Source: Terebella lapidaria (taxonomy: Eukaryota > Annelida > Polychaeta > Terebellida > Terebellidae). Taken from it: a stretch of DNA of 64,000 nt. A program made the position numbers and the translations under genes. This document shows positions 1-13,200 of this stretch, piece after piece; position 1 is the first letter of the stretch, and every line of letters starts with the position of its first letter. Under the pieces are notes generated by a model. The model worked only from the letters and a program-made list of their open reading frames with translations, was not told the DNA's origin and ran no database searches. The DNA lies in NCBI GenBank assembly GCA_949152475.1, contig OX424567.1:26499402-26563401 (forward strand), written 5' to 3'.

Positions 1-3000
1 CCATGTGAAAAATCACTAATGCCACGATGACGTCATAGTGATATACATACTATTGCTATGGTGCCATTTTGCTCGAGTGACGAAATATAACCAACGTTGT
101 TATGGTAACACTACACCACGTTGCCATCCGGAGAGCCGTAAAGTACCACTCTCACTACTTTCATTTAATTTAATTTAGTACATTTTCGTACATGCGTGTG
201 CAACAAACTATTTGAAGTTTTTTTTTTTATACAAAAACGATTTAGGTCTACTAGCTTTTAGCCATAAAGAAGCTCATAAGAGGAGGGAACCTAATAGAGG
301 CATTCTTTTTTTTATTTATTTGTTTCGGATTATATTTTTTGAAGAATTATTCCATTATCTTTGAATATGGGAATGGTACGGAGCCCCTGAGGTGACATAC
401 CAAAATTTGTTTTAACTAGACGTAAAGGCCTAAAGGTGCATTGGAGGCATTTCGGTGTAGAGACTAACCTATAACATGCATAATATGCTTGCCATGAATG
501 ACATCCCTTTTGCTCTATTCGTGGGGGCGAAATAGTCATGTTCCCATTCTCGCGAATTGACATTTCATGCACACAACATAGCAATTTATGGGAACGTATT
601 GTCAATTGTGGGAACGGATTCCTATTTTCGCCATCTGTAATCATCTGTAATGTAATTGTAATCACCATGTCGTGGGAACCCACTATTATTCCCTAAGCAC
701 GAATTAGCATTTTATGCGCAGGTATTAGTATTTTGTGGGCACATAATGTTATTTCATGAACACGAAATTATAAATATTTTGTCACCTCAGGGGCTCCATA
801 GGAATAAACATTCAAAACCTGGAATTAAATATTAAAACCCGGAATTAAATAATTAGAACCGGAAAAACATTCTTTGATATCATTTTCTCAAAAGCGAGTT
901 GCAAACTAGACACTCCCCGATCGTCGACGACTACGCGGATGTATTCCTCTTGTGTTTTCATCCCTACAAATTAAATGTTGATACATACATAAAATCGTCA
1001 TCACTTCCATCAATATTAGTAAGGAGTGTTCCTGACCTTAACTATTTTTAATTGTAAGCAGTAGTACAAATAAAATAGTTTCCCGCAGACTGAGTCAGCA
1101 ATACACGAAATATTGCTCCACAAGATACTTACACTATAACAATCCAGATTGGAAGACTTTTGAGCTAATCCAAGTGACTCAATGTACATGAACAATGAAC
1201 ATTACAGTGATGTGTGTTTTGACATAAATAACCATGTACATATTTATTCTCGTGCTTTATTCCCTGATATTTCAGTACGTGACTCGGTGACAATAAATCT
1301 ATGCTACGAGATTACTTGTTTGAATTTTTATTTTGATGATACTTTTTCCGATTAGTGAACACCTCCATATAGTGGACAATTTTGCTGGATCCCAAAGACG
1401 TTCATTAATCAGAGGTTTGACTGTATCCATTAACTTATTATATATCACCAAATATTTTTTCAGACAGGCAGTGATTTCAACACCTACATATGCTGATACT
1501 GGCATGTTCAAATTGTATTTATTATCACTGCCATAAAAGCTCTACTTTGCCTTGTTTATTCTAATAAGATACAACCTTTGTTTTATAACAAAATACTATA
1601 CAGTTAGTTTATGTGAATGTCCCAAATACAATGTGATATTAAAGTTGGAATCAATTTTAATATCAGCCAAATTTAGCACTCTTGTTTGTCACGCAAACAC
1701 GCAAAATGAAAGTTCATCTCGAGATAGTCGGGAATATATAGGAAATATGCACAGTTGGACAACAGATACTCAGAAAATTGCCGTTAATCGTGCATGAAAA
1801 CAGTGGATAGAGAATGATCGGCCGGCCTACATTGCCGGTTGCCACAGTATCTAGACAAATACCAATGACGTCATGAGACTGTGTGTAGAACTCGCCCTCA
1901 AGGCGGGCCGCTTTGAGGAAAAAAATTATTTGAATGTTGATTTGGCAACTCAATTTAGGCACGTAATACACATTTTCAGCCCCAAATTTTTACGATTTCT
2001 CATTCTATAGACAAAACAAAGCTACTGCAGAATGAATACATTTTGTCAATTCTAAAAGTGATTATAGCTTCAAAGGCTCCAGTGTAGGTCTATATTCAAG
2101 CCAATAACGGACCATATTTAGCATAGATCTATCGGACGGAGTAATGTAAACACTTATGATGTAATGTAAACATCATTGAAATAAATTAGAGCAGGTCAAG
2201 ACCCGATACTTCCTGGTGATAGAAACAAACTTCAACAAGTTCACGTATATATGGCTCTGATTGATTCAGACGAACATGCCAATATTCTTTGGGTCAAAGT
2301 CTCCATGGATGACGGCATAGCGAGGCTTACCATACACACACGTACACTCGGGGTGCCCGGCCTATGTCTCTTCTCGTCAAAGAAGCTTCTGTCAGCGCCT
2401 GAGTCACGGACCGTGTCGCACCGTGAACTGAAGTCACCCACCATGCGCCTCGTGTCGTGACGGTTTTCTTTTTCCTTAATATACCAATATAGTATCGTAT
2501 TTTATACTACAGACAACCTTATACACAAACAATGTGGACCCATTTTCGACCTGGCCTCCGTCTGATATACCTGCTGTTTGATAGGATACACAGCAGTATG
2601 GTGTTCGTATAGGCGACCAGTATATAGCTTTTGATGGATTCTGCGAAGTGATGTTCTTCATGCTTTATTATTAGGAATATGTTACATTGGTGAGTATTTT
2701 CTTATAACATATTCAATACCCATTGAAAATATGCATACCTATCGAGTATGATTAGTTATATCTTTGGGCGCATCAACTACTCTGGCAATATCCTAAAGTT
2801 GTTGAAAAAAGTTGTGCTGAGGAACACAAGGATGTACAGGTAGGATGAGATAAATCTTAAATGATCAGACAACATACACAGCTGAATAAAGAAGCTGACA
2901 TCACCAGATAAAAATAAGGGAATCCTTATACAATATTATTAAATTCATATCTGGAATTTGTGTTTGAGCACTCGTAAAACAAACAGGCATGAAATGAAGT

Positions 3001-3074
3001 TGATGTTTTGGGACACTAATTACCACCTTTTGTGGCTGGTGAAAAGTTGATTGGTTATTTATTTACCCGCCCAG
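1..3074. other. gene-free 5' flank of the ankyrin/death-domain gene
   Basis: AT-rich DNA with no ORF that shows coding character; the short frames at about 330-680, 1300-1970 and 2240-2660 match no family I recognise. It contains one MITE-like element (380-797, listed separately). It ends in a pyrimidine-rich stretch closing with AG at 3074, which could be the acceptor for the exon carrying the ankyrin-gene start codon, so a 5' UTR exon may lie further left. No core promoter could be assigned by eye. Confidence 0.5.
380..797. mobile_element. MITE-like element with 18-bp terminal inverted repeats
   Basis: The left end GGAGCCCCTGAGGTGACA (380-397) is repeated as its exact reverse complement at 780-797. 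Inside are degenerate short repeats built around motifs such as GAATTAGCATTTTATG and CACGAAATTA. There is no coding capacity. A second piece of similar DNA (a GGAGGCATTTCG motif, as at about 445) occurs just after the GPCR gene near 22957. No target-site duplication is obvious. The class cannot be assigned from the ends alone. Confidence 0.6.
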
Positions 3075-3080
3075 GGCGCT

Positions 3081-4914
3081 ATGAGCGGACAACGAGAACG
3101 GGAGGCTATGGCCTCTCTGCTACTGGATCATGTCAAGAGGAACGACATCGTCAAAGTGGAGCAGGACTTCGCTCACTTCTCCGAGGACAGTCAGTGGAGA
3201 GATATCGTGCGCTGTGAGTTCCTTATCAGGGAACTCCTGGATACCACTCTGCTTTACGACATGATCCTGCCTCGCCTAGTGTCCTACGAGATATGCACAA
3301 TATCACCATTCCACTATGCTGCCTTCAAGGGACACGACGATATTTTAGTGAATTTTATTGACCACGATATCCCGGTCGACATGAGCTTAGCCTCCGGGAC
3401 TAGCGCGCTCCACTTGGCCTCCTTTGGGGGGAAGATGAACACTGTACAGCTCTTGATAGAAGTATACAAGGCAGATATCAACAAACAGGACAAGTGTGTT
3501 TCCATGCATATGCCAGCATATAGAACAATTTACAATTTAGAATGGTAGTGCACATTAATCTGTCGTTCATAAAATGTTCATTAGAAATATATTATGATTT
3601 GTAATTTAATATAATAATTTGTACATGCTGACCTATTACAAAGCACGGTTTGTTAATTATCAGAACGTTAACTACATTACCCAATCCATGTATTTGATTA
3701 TATCTCTGCGCAGCTATGGCTGGTCAGCGCTTCACTACGCCAGCTCGGAGGGCCACAAGGACGTTGTTAACACGCTGGTGGTTCTTGGAATCAACGTCAA
3801 CCTCCGGGACCAGGACGGGACTTCCGCCGCCTTCCGGGCGCAGGTCAACGGCCACGAGGACATTGTCGACATGCTGTGTGACCTCGAGGACGACCTCCTG
3901 AACGTCGACCCGGCCTACGAGGGTAAAGCTCCACCTGCGCCTGGAGAGAACCTCTACAGCGTGGTCAAGCATAGGGCCAAATCGGTCAAGGCTGATCACT
4001 CACGGACGCCCGAGACTGATGGGGAGGCTGGAGACCCGGCGGAGTGTCGTGCCAAGTCTGAGCGAGTCACTTCGAAAGTTAGGAGTCAAACGCTTCCCAA
4101 AAACTTCGTGGAAAGCAAAACATTGACTATTCGAAGGATTATCCGGAAAGAAATCGAGGCGTCGATGACTGAGGCTACTGAGTCTGGGTACATGGAGCCG
4201 AGTGAAATCTCTCGTGTAGACGGGGAGGAGTCTGATAAGTTTGCTCTGGCTGGTGTCGGAGTAAACACACTGCGCGGCATCATGCGAGAGGAGCTCGGTA
4301 AATATCACAAACACATACTAACGCGCTCCCAGTCAGTTGATCCCATCTCGCTGACTGAAAAGTTCCAACCTCCACCGAAGAAGTACTCGGATTATGAGGA
4401 CATTTATGAAACAGTCAAGTTTCTGCCGGATATAGCGAGTGATGAGGAAGACACACAAGATGATATTCCCGAGGTAGCCCCTCCCCTGCCACCACGGAAC
4501 TTCGACATGGTCAGCGGCCGTCCAGTCAGCGTCTTTGAGGAACCACAAGGAACGACAGACGAGTCCGAGGAAACCCTCAGACTGGTCAAGATGCCGATAC
4601 AGTCATCCCTCGATAGTATGGCTCTGAGCGAGTCCATCAAACAGATTGGGCCGATTCTGGGCGGAGACTGGAAAAAACTGGCGTATGTCTTGCCACTGGA
4701 AGGCAGCAAGAGGAAGGTCGACGAACGTCTTGTTGCCATAGAGAAACGTCACCCAAACAACACGGCGAAGCAGGCGACCATGATGTTAGCGGAATGGAAA
4801 ATAAACAATGGCAGTTCCGTCGATGTCGATGACTTGGTTATTGGCCTCAGAAAATGTGGTCTATCATCAATCATTGGGGAAGTGGAGAGAGTGTCCCAGG
4901 AATTCACTGCTTAA
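3081..4914 (+). CDS. ankyrin-repeat and death-domain protein, join(3081..3493,3714..4914), 537 aa
   Basis: Predicted intracellular adaptor. Exon 1 starts at ATG 3081 and ends at a GT donor after 3493; exon 2 follows the AG at 3712-3713. The 413-nt exon leaves phase 2, and the first base of exon 2 restores an ankyrin motif across the junction (residues about 132-146), which supports the splice. About four ankyrin repeats span residues 75-200, with cores SPFHYAAFKGH, TSALHLASFGG and WSALHYASSEGH. A long polar linker follows, with a proline patch (APPLPPR) and tyrosines in acidic context (YEDIYETV). Residues about 448-530 look like a death domain: GGDWKKLAYVL, then ERLVAIEKRHP and a final helix pair. 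Ankyrin plus death domain occurs in apoptotic and NF-kB-type signalling proteins; the partner is unknown. The first 70 residues are unassigned. Intron 1 is 220 nt. Confidence 0.85.
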
Positions 4915-5838
4915 AGAAAACAAACACTCTAATACATTCAGTTGACTTGCCACCCGTTCATGCTGGCTGTTTGGATCAATACGATACAGAAAAAATAACA
5001 ACTTTGCGAGCTTTTATAATGACGACGCAGGCGTTCTATATCTAGGCTATATAGGTGTGAGTTATATGTACATAGTGTATAAACTGATATGACATCGAGT
5101 TGGTGTGACAGTATGATGTCAACATCTGCGGCGAGCTTGTTGTATAGGCATATAAGGTGACAGGATTAGCTGGTGGTATGTCAGATGGGTTCACTTCAGA
5201 AAAGACCTATACATATAAATGTGACCAGTAAAAGTGTTCATTCACATGGTACAAAGCATGGGCCGGTGTAAATGGAATATATGTCCCATGTAATCCTCGG
5301 ACACATATTCCTGGGGGAAATAGTCTGCCTGGACATGAATGCCAGGGAAATATGTCCCTGGTCAGGTTTTCCTAGGGAATTAGGTCCCAGGACATGTTTT
5401 CCAACGGAACTAGGTACGTCGGACGAATATTACTGATAATTTTGTCCCATGGGGAAAAAATTCCTAGGAATATAAATTTGTCTGTGGGACCTATTTTACG
5501 TAAGACGTAAATTTCTTTTACAATGGACACTCAAAGTTTGGGTCATTGGTTCCAATATTGGGTGACAAATGGCCACTATATTTTAGCTATATATCCCCAG
5601 ATCACATTTATGCATGAAAGCCCTCTGGATCTGGTATAGCTTAACGGCGTTACAAGGCCAAACGTGGACCCACACCCCTTCATTTTTTTAGCGTTTGAAA
5701 ATCAACATTTTGGACAAATGTAATCACATTCCCGTCTGGTGCAGCAATTTTTCTATGAAAAGTCAAATATGACTGCCAAAAATAATATGACATTCAAATT
5801 TACGTTTACATTTGTACATTGAAATTAGAATACAAAAT
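4915..5838. other. intergenic DNA after the ankyrin/death-domain gene
   Basis: Presumed 3' UTR followed by intergenic sequence. At about 5280-5460 there is a degenerate array rich in GGGACATG / CCTGGGAAAT-type motifs in both orientations, probably the remains of a small repeat element. No gene and no clear AATAAA close to the stop codon were seen. Confidence 0.4.
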
Positions 5839-6087
5839 TTCCAAATGTTAATTGTAAATTTGCCGTTCATTGTTATTACTCACCTCTAAACTACTACATG
5901 CTCCTTTACGATCCTTTGGATCCATCTGCATAGAAAATCGCGTACTGAAAGCAAGGCACGATCGTCTGCCTGCAAAGCGCTCTTTTTGCCGCCAAAAACC
6001 GCCGTGCATATGCGCGCGCAGCTGTGCAGAAGCTTCACGTTTCCCCTAGCGCAAAAACCGGTGGGGATGGATGGGAGGGCCTTTACT

Positions 6088-6188
6088 GTAGTAGTTTGAG
6101 GTGAGTGATAACAATAAACGGCAAATTTACAATTAAAAATTTGGGAAGTTTATTTGATACATCACCAATCTAAACTACTACATGCTCC
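6088..6188. repeat. internal complementary region of the degenerate DIRS copy
   Basis: The first half (GTAGTAGTTTGAGGTGAG...) is the inverted copy of the element's left end at about 5839-5899. The second half (about 6148-6188, ending CTACTACATGCTCC) corresponds to the outer edge of the other terminal repeat, which this truncated copy has lost. The join of the two edges is the DIRS-type internal complementary region thought to template circular replication intermediates. Confidence 0.75.
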
Positions 6189-6490
6189 ATAGAATTGAGG
6201 GATAGGCGGTGGAACAGTTGTGCTAGAGAGTCATGAAAACAGAAGATAGTCTTGATTTCAAGCGAATCGCTAAAGTGTCACATTTAATAATAATTAAAGA
6301 TACTTTAATACCTAGCAACGCGATCGCTTGTCTCAGAAAAGCACTAAATTCTTCCTCCCCCAATCGGTGGAAAACGGTACTCTACTTGAGACCGTAAATC
6401 AAAGAACTCAAAACAGAAACACAAAGTGTTGCTATATACACGTGCAAAATAAACATTTCTGTCCAGCTGGTTTAAACAATAGCCTACGAT

Positions 6491-7380
6491 CTACGACCAG
6501 CGGACCCAGTCTAAATCTACGACCAGCGGACCCAGTCTAAATATGGACGACTGGTCTTGAACTTCGTCAGCATTCAACAGATAGAAACCGATGAATGTCG
6601 TAGAATTAGTCCACATTCCGGCTCTTACGATATATTCTAATGGAATATTCGACCTGGCCGCCAAAGACATTGAGATATGTCGGATTTGGTGGGACGAAAT
6701 TTCGTAAGTCACACGATCGTCGGCACCTGACTCCGCATAGACAGTCCTCACTACAACTTTCACCCATCTGGATAGTGTAGTTGTGGAAATATTCGTAGCC
6801 CTATTAGGCTGATAGGAAATAAATAATCGTTTATGATCTTTCCTGATCGATCTGGTACAATCGATGTAATTTTCAGCGCTCTAACTGTACACAAGATTGC
6901 ATCCGGCTCATTTCGTCCTACATAACCGCCTAGTGACGGAATTACGATAGGAGAGAATGCTTTCCCGCCCTCAACCGCAGCACGTGTTTTAGGCATGAAA
7001 TCACGTACCGGGTATAAAGAAACGGACCCATCCGCACCAAATGCTATCCGCGATACGTCAATCTCGGTGACATCTGAGCATCTTTGACCACTAGCTAACA
7101 TAACTAGAAGGAAGGTTTTAAGAGTGAGCCTCTGTAAAGACACTTCCTCGAGAGGCTCCCACGTTGCTTTAGTGAGACAATATAGCACAAAAGCCATGTC
7201 CCAATCGGGGAGAGTAGGCACTCCCCGGGGCTTTTGCGTCCTGAAGGACGCCAATAGATCAGAAAGGATACGATTATTGGTTAGTTCAATCCCCATAGCT
7301 CGGAATACAGGACCCAACATGGACATGTATCCCTCGATCGTTGTAGGCTACAAATTAGGCCTATCAAAGAGATAGCAGAG
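6491..7380 (-). pseudogene. tyrosine recombinase (DIRS YR) pseudogene
   Basis: Two offset frames (7326-6760 and 6763-6491) together cover the C-terminal catalytic domain. The motifs ASGQRCSD (arginine I region), HQIRH (HxxR) and GMWTNSTTFIGFY (W and the nucleophile Tyr) are all still readable, but a frameshift between about 6760 and 6850 separates them. In family terms this enzyme would integrate the circular cDNA. The frame break and the lost N-terminal part make it non-functional. Confidence 0.85.
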
Positions 7381-7385
7381 AAAGT

Positions 7386-9082
7386 CTAGCACTGCATTCC
7401 AAAGGGCAGAGAGCGGATCAATGCGTCTTCCATTACACCAACGTATGAGTACTCTCCATTTAGCCTCATACGTTTTAAAGGAGGATCTCCTATTCTTTCC
7501 CACGAGAAGTACGGACACCTGTTGAGAAAATCCTGCTTCCTGGAAGGATCAATCGATAGCCTCCACACGTGTAACTTGAGCACGTGGGCGGAATCGTGAA
7601 ATATGTCCTGTCCCGGTTGCTTCAGCTCTCGATCGGCAAGACCAAAGGTATGTCGATCAGGAGGGACAGTAACATGGAAACCATGCCTGCATCGGCCTGC
7701 ATGGCGCCACCAGCAGAATCTCGCACTGAGACCTGGCCACTTCGTGTGGCACTTCCATGAGGAACCGGGCTGGTGGGTACGATACCCGTACATCCCGTCC
7801 CACGACTGGGACATCGCGTCCACAGCCAGTGCTTCACTCTTTGGCAGTGGTGAGAAATGAACCGGGAGCTTCTGATTCTGGGAGGTTGCGAACAGGTCTA
7901 TTTTCGGTGTCCCGAACGCCTGACAAATGCGACAAAACACCCCTGATTGTAAGCTCCACTCAGTGCCTATGATCTTGCTTGGTCTCGACAGGGCGTCTGC
8001 TAGGACGTTCCTGCGACCTGGTAGGTGCCGTGCCCTGATGAACAGGCGTCACTTGAAGGCAAACCTGATCAGACACTCAGCTTCCAAACAGCGCTGCCTC
8101 GATCGAGTTCCGCCCTGTTTGTTTATGTGTGCCACTACTGTGCTGTTGTCCGTGAAGATCAGCCACTTCGTATCTGGGGGACTCTGAGGACGCACGTCTC
8201 ACCGCTCGCAGCTCTAGGACGTTGATGTGCAACAACTGCTCACTCGTGTTCCACACAGCTGAGACCTCATGCTCGCCCATATGAGCTCCCTAAGAAGAAG
8301 GTCCGATCGGGCAGATACTCCGCCAGTGGCATCCCTCGGAAAAGATTCTGATGGTCCCGCCACCAATGCATTGTCTTCCGAGCACGATCGTCCACCGATA
8401 CGACTTGGTCTAATTGATCGGTGAGGATCCGCCATTGCAATGCTAGACACCATTGAATGGGCACTTTCTCCATCGATGCTAACAGACCGATGATGGACAG
8501 ATATTGTCGAGCTGTGATCGACAATTGCGACAGCGCGATCTCCATCACCGCAGTCGTCTTGAGAACTGACTGTCCACTTCCCCTTGGAAGGAGCTTTCTG
8601 TACAAAAAACGCCGACTATATCTTGGAACTTGGGTATGATCAGGAAATTGTTGGTTTGACAGATTGAAAACGGGACACCATCGGCCTGTCTTTTTCGGCA
8701 CTAGGAAGATGAGGGAATAGAATCCCCTCTCGTCCTTGACCACCTCGATCGCACATTTCTCTAGCAACTGCTGCACCTCGTGCTGCAAAAGTTGAAACTT
8801 TTCCTGATCGTCGGGTACAGGAAAGAACCACGAGTTTGGTCTCATTGGTCGTTTCCTGGACTCCCTTCTGAAGGGGAGACTGAACTTCATCCATGCCACC
8901 ACTGAATTCTCGGACGAGGTCAGATCGCTCCAGTCCCGACTGAACTGAGCCAGATGGCCCACAACTGGACCAGATTGTGGGAGACAGACTTCTGATCGAA
9001 CAGAGCCTTCCACAGAGCCTACGCTTCCCTGCAAGGAGTCATTTCTTGGCAGAAGCTTTCTCCTTGCTCTTAAAGCGTCCAC
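7386..9082 (-). pseudogene. DIRS reverse transcriptase/RNase H pseudogene
   Basis: Fragments in several frames match the polymerase ORF of the element at 35566-37740. They include the RNase H and post-RNase H region (7386-8280) and RT N-terminal pieces (8640-9082; KKTGRW and an EKFQLLQHEVQQLLEK block). Compared with the better copy, about 395 bp are missing near 8565, where TTGAGAACT joins GACTGTCCAC. This removes the YIDD active site. A smaller gap of roughly 27 bp lies near 8459. The reading frame is beyond use. Confidence 0.85.
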
Positions 9083-10205
9083 CCCCTTTGCCTACACACT
9101 TGCCATCCCCTTGAGGAGCGGGAGGCTACGCCCCCCGAAAGGGCGACTGCGAGGAAGCGGGTGTTGTGATGCTTGAGGTTGGGCAAGCTTCTGACCCTTC
9201 GTCTTCTTGCCTGCTCCCACCCTCGCCGACTTCCTGAACAAAGCCTCCGCCATAGCCTCATCTCGCAGACGTCCTCGCATGATGGAAATATCCAATCGAG
9301 AGAGGTTGGCGTAGGTATAGCCCGGGAAAATGGCCTCCCTTGCATCTCAGCACCCAGATGGGCACTGTCACGCTCAGCAGCATGCACAACTTTGACCAAG
9401 ACGCCGAGTGCTGCATGAATGTTGGCGCGACTCCCCTCCTCCAGATCCGCCTCGTCAACGAACTCCTGGACCAACGTGGTCGAGTGATCAGTCATCGAAA
9501 GCTGCCCCATCAGTTGATGAGACAGTGTCTGCCAGTGAGAAAGGCGAGCCTTCTTCACATAAGCTGACTAGACCGTGCCCTGCTTCCGGGAAAGCAAGTG
9601 ACTCTAAAGTCCAGTAGGTGTTGATCGACTCAGGTCGAACATGGCTTGTCGGGAATGTCGACTCTGAACGAGCCACATCCTTCTTAGCCATAACCCACTT
9701 GTTGATCTTGTCGAAGGACTTGACAAAAGCAGAAGCCACAGGGAGCCGGATTGCCGACGCGAACCTACCAGTACCCCGTAAGGGCCCTGGAGCATCAGCA
9801 AATCCATACGCCTTGCCACCGACTCCAAAGCCCACCAGAAGTTGGAACCTCCAGCCTGATCAGGAGTCTCATCCTCCGAGGTGGACGACTCCTGATCAGC
9901 TCCGGTTCGAGCCCCCCGATTGCTGGACCTCACAGGTCCGATCGAGAACCTCGATGACCCCATAGGTACACGTCCAGCGACTGACATCGGCATATACAGG
10001 ACTTGAGTGGTCCTGAGGAATGACCTCAGAACCACCTGCCCGATCATGCCCTGATCGAGGACCAGGAGCACGACGGCCAAGTGAAGACGCCCGATCGCAC
10101 GAACGATAGAGAGCCCCACCCCCCAAACCTAGGGAACTTTTCCTCCTCGAACCTCGAGACCAAGGACTCGAAAGAGCCATCCAAGATGCTCCGCCCATCG
10201 AAGCT
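9070..10205 (-). pseudogene. DIRS gag pseudogene, 5' truncated
   Basis: Broken frames resemble the gag ORF of the better DIRS copy. Shared blocks include KKARLSHWQTLSHQLMGQL, RPESI..Y, ESVARRMDL, SSSEDET and SRFE near the truncation. A deletion of about 50 bp near 9602 removes a stretch that the better copy keeps. The N-terminal cysteine-rich part is absent because homology ends at about 10205. Confidence 0.75.
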
Positions 10206-13200
10206 CGAAGCTAGGTGAGGAATATCGAATTTATAGCTATAATTTCTCCCAAGATTTCTGACAAAATTATGACTCCCAGACATAACCTCGGTTGTTGGTT
10301 AAAGATGGAGCAAAAAAAAACTCATTTCAAGTTGGAGTGAAAAACAAACCTACCCGGGATCATATCCAGAATCTTGATTGAGATAAAATCTCAGGGTTCA
10401 TACGCCCTCGTTTGAGATTGTAAAAGTGTGACAGTGTCTTAAGAGTTTTATTTACGGGAGGAGGTTATGTATATTATTTTACAGCTGGTCACTGAAATAT
10501 CAAAAGAAAGTTATTAATGATCGCACCAACATCTTATTACACTGTTTGTCGGCACCGCCGGAAAACAATACTTGCAATCTCCATACTTACTCAATGAACT
10601 ATGGAAAAATGAATACCCATAATATACAAAGGATTTGTTTGCATAAAGGATTTTTTTTTTTGTATTGAGACAAACAAAAGCGAATGACAGTTCCATAGAC
10701 ATAGAACAGAGACTGTTGTCTATGATAGTTCGATGGCCGCTATCCTACGGTTTCCAATGGCGGTCATTCACACCGTCGCTGCTTTGTGGCAAAAGGTGAT
10801 ACAAAAGAAAGAAAATGCGATACGAAACAAAGATAGGACACAACTTGAGGAAAGGGCGATACGATACAGCAATGTGTTGGTCTGTTGGATGATGTCATTT
10901 CGATATCACGCGAAAATCTGTTGTTATTCAATTATTGATTTCTTAACAAACCACCTTTGCTGTGAGAGTCCATACAATGCCCTGTGTCGTGAACAATTGG
11001 TGAGCTTATTGAATATATATATATGCATTCCTTGTTTCTATGTACACATGCAGTATACGTCATTCACTGTCAGAATGATCAGACATAGTATGGCAGAGAC
11101 TCATGCTCTGGTGTGTAGTGTGACTGTAGTATGGCAGATACTCATGCTCTGGTCTGTAGTATGACTGTAGTATGGCAGATACTTATGCTCTGGTCTGTAG
11201 TATGACTGTAGTATGGCAGATACTTATGCTCTGGTCTGTAGTGTGACTGTAGTATGGCAGATACTTATGCTCTGGTCTGTAGTATGACTGTAGTATGGCA
11301 GATACTTATGCTCTGGTCTGTAGTATGGCAGATACTTATGCTCTGGTCTGTAGTATGGCAGATACTTATGCTCTGGTCTGTAGTATGGCTGTAGTATGGC
11401 AGATACTTATGCTCTGGTCTGTAGTATGGCAGATACTTATGCTCTGGTCTGTAGTATGGCTGTAGTATGGCAGATACTTATGCTCTGGTCTGTAGTATGG
11501 CAGATACTTATGCTCTGGTCTGTAGTATGGCAGATATTCATGCTCTGGTCTGTCGTATGTAGGTTCAACAGCTCAATATCTGGTGGATGCAGCTGGAGCA
11601 TTCTCGGTACTGAACTATCAGTCTATTCTAATAGAAGAACGGCCAGTCAATTTATACCGAATCATATCTTCCACCATATTTCCCAGCATTGTTGTGCATT
11701 GATACAACAGCGAAACCGAGGGAGTACGGTATTTTAGTGTATCATGGCGAGACTCGTGCGGAAGTTCGGAGAGTGTCATCCAAACATACAACTAACTTGA
11801 CATCATTTTGTGTACTCCACAAATCTGTCTTTACTCTTGCCATGCTCCCTAAATATAAGTCTAACCGTAGTATTGCTTGTGCCGCCAATATAACTGCTAA
11901 AGTTTCGTTATTATGCCTGACTCTGGACATCGGTGGTATTTACCGATATTCCGGCCGCCGGTGATAGTTTGTCAGGCATCTTTCCCATATCTTCCGAGTG
12001 GTCATGAAACCACCAGGCATTGTCCGCCGGTGACTACACTCACCTACGATCACGCGTCTTCACCGTGTCCGTTCAAATTTCAAGAACTTCAGGAAAGACT
12101 GACCAACCAACGATGTCCTATCGGAGACCGCATGATACCCTACTGATACCTGCTCGGTGACTGTCTGATATGTACAAATCGGCCGATTATCTGAAGGGTA
12201 CCTTCCGGACAATCATCGGCGCCCAGCAGGATACCCTGCGGTGATTGCCCGGTGAGCTGGACATATTGGTCGGACGAAAACTTTGGTCGATTCCATCGGC
12301 ACCTGAAGGGGCTCTGGTCGGTCACCTGCAGGCATGCTAGCGAATCACTATCGGCCCGGTGTCATTTTTTTCGCTGGTCGCCGCGAGAGATGCGTCCACC
12401 GACATGTCTACGATATCCGATTGTTGGCCGATTATGCTTTTCGGGCATCGTATCCTCATCGGCATAGGCATCGATGCAAATGTGACCTAGGCATTAATGG
12501 GTTTGTTCGGCTCATATTTCTGACAGAATCGTATAATGTCGCTTATTTTGATCGATTCTCTTTCATGACCTCAGACTATGGGAAAGATGATAGTTTCTTT
12601 CATGAATTTACTGAGTATATACCAGGGGATCAGAACATAATGTATTTGTTGAAGTTTGTTCCACGATTGAACAATTTACACATATTTTCTGACACGTCTG
12701 AAGAAATTGTTCCCATACGGTGATGGAAAAAAAAGTTCGAATTGAAATCTATGGGTTCTTTTGTCATTGAATATATATCAATATGCTGATGTAAGAAAAA
12801 AAAGTCGTAATCGTTTCGTGGAATATTAATTGACTCTCTCCACTACCTAAAATCTCAGAACATTACGAAATGAATTTGAAACAGCCTCAGAGACGAACTT
12901 CGTAACAGTTCAAATCACGAAATGCTATACACGTGGTTTATTTCTGCCACATTTATTATATTTTTGTAAAGCTTTATGAAAATGAATATTATAATTGAAC
13001 ATGGAGTAAATAGTTTACTGCAAGCAGCGAACATTTCCCTCATGAAATAATAGTTTATAATATAGTTTTCCCCTTCACACGTGCTGTCCTGTATCTCGTG
13101 GCGTGGCTGTGGCAGATGTGCGTCCGGTAAACTTCGTCACTTTCCTGGTTTGTTCGTCATATGCACAATGTTCATATTAATACGTACTTCATTGTCCGAA

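Larger units (their letters stand above)
5839..10205 (-). mobile_element. degenerate DIRS-like retrotransposon, 5'-truncated
   Basis: This is a decayed relative of the nearly complete element at 33987-40372, in the same orientation. The 3' side (left) keeps the terminal repeat (from about 5839) and the internal complementary region (6088-6188). Tyrosine recombinase, RNase H, RT and gag remnants follow in reverse order. Homology to the better copy stops near 10205 inside gag, so the gag start and the 5' inverted repeat are missing. Frames are broken many times, and about 395 bp that encode the RT catalytic core in the better copy are absent near 8565. A 26-bp tandem duplication (CTACGACCAGCGG...) lies at about 6488-6540. 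It is immobile by itself. Confidence 0.85.

Noticed and set aside
10733..11737. Plus-strand open frames of 143 and 113 codons
   Set aside because: Much of them is translation of the 30/41-bp minisatellite; the rest has no domain, splice support or codon bias.
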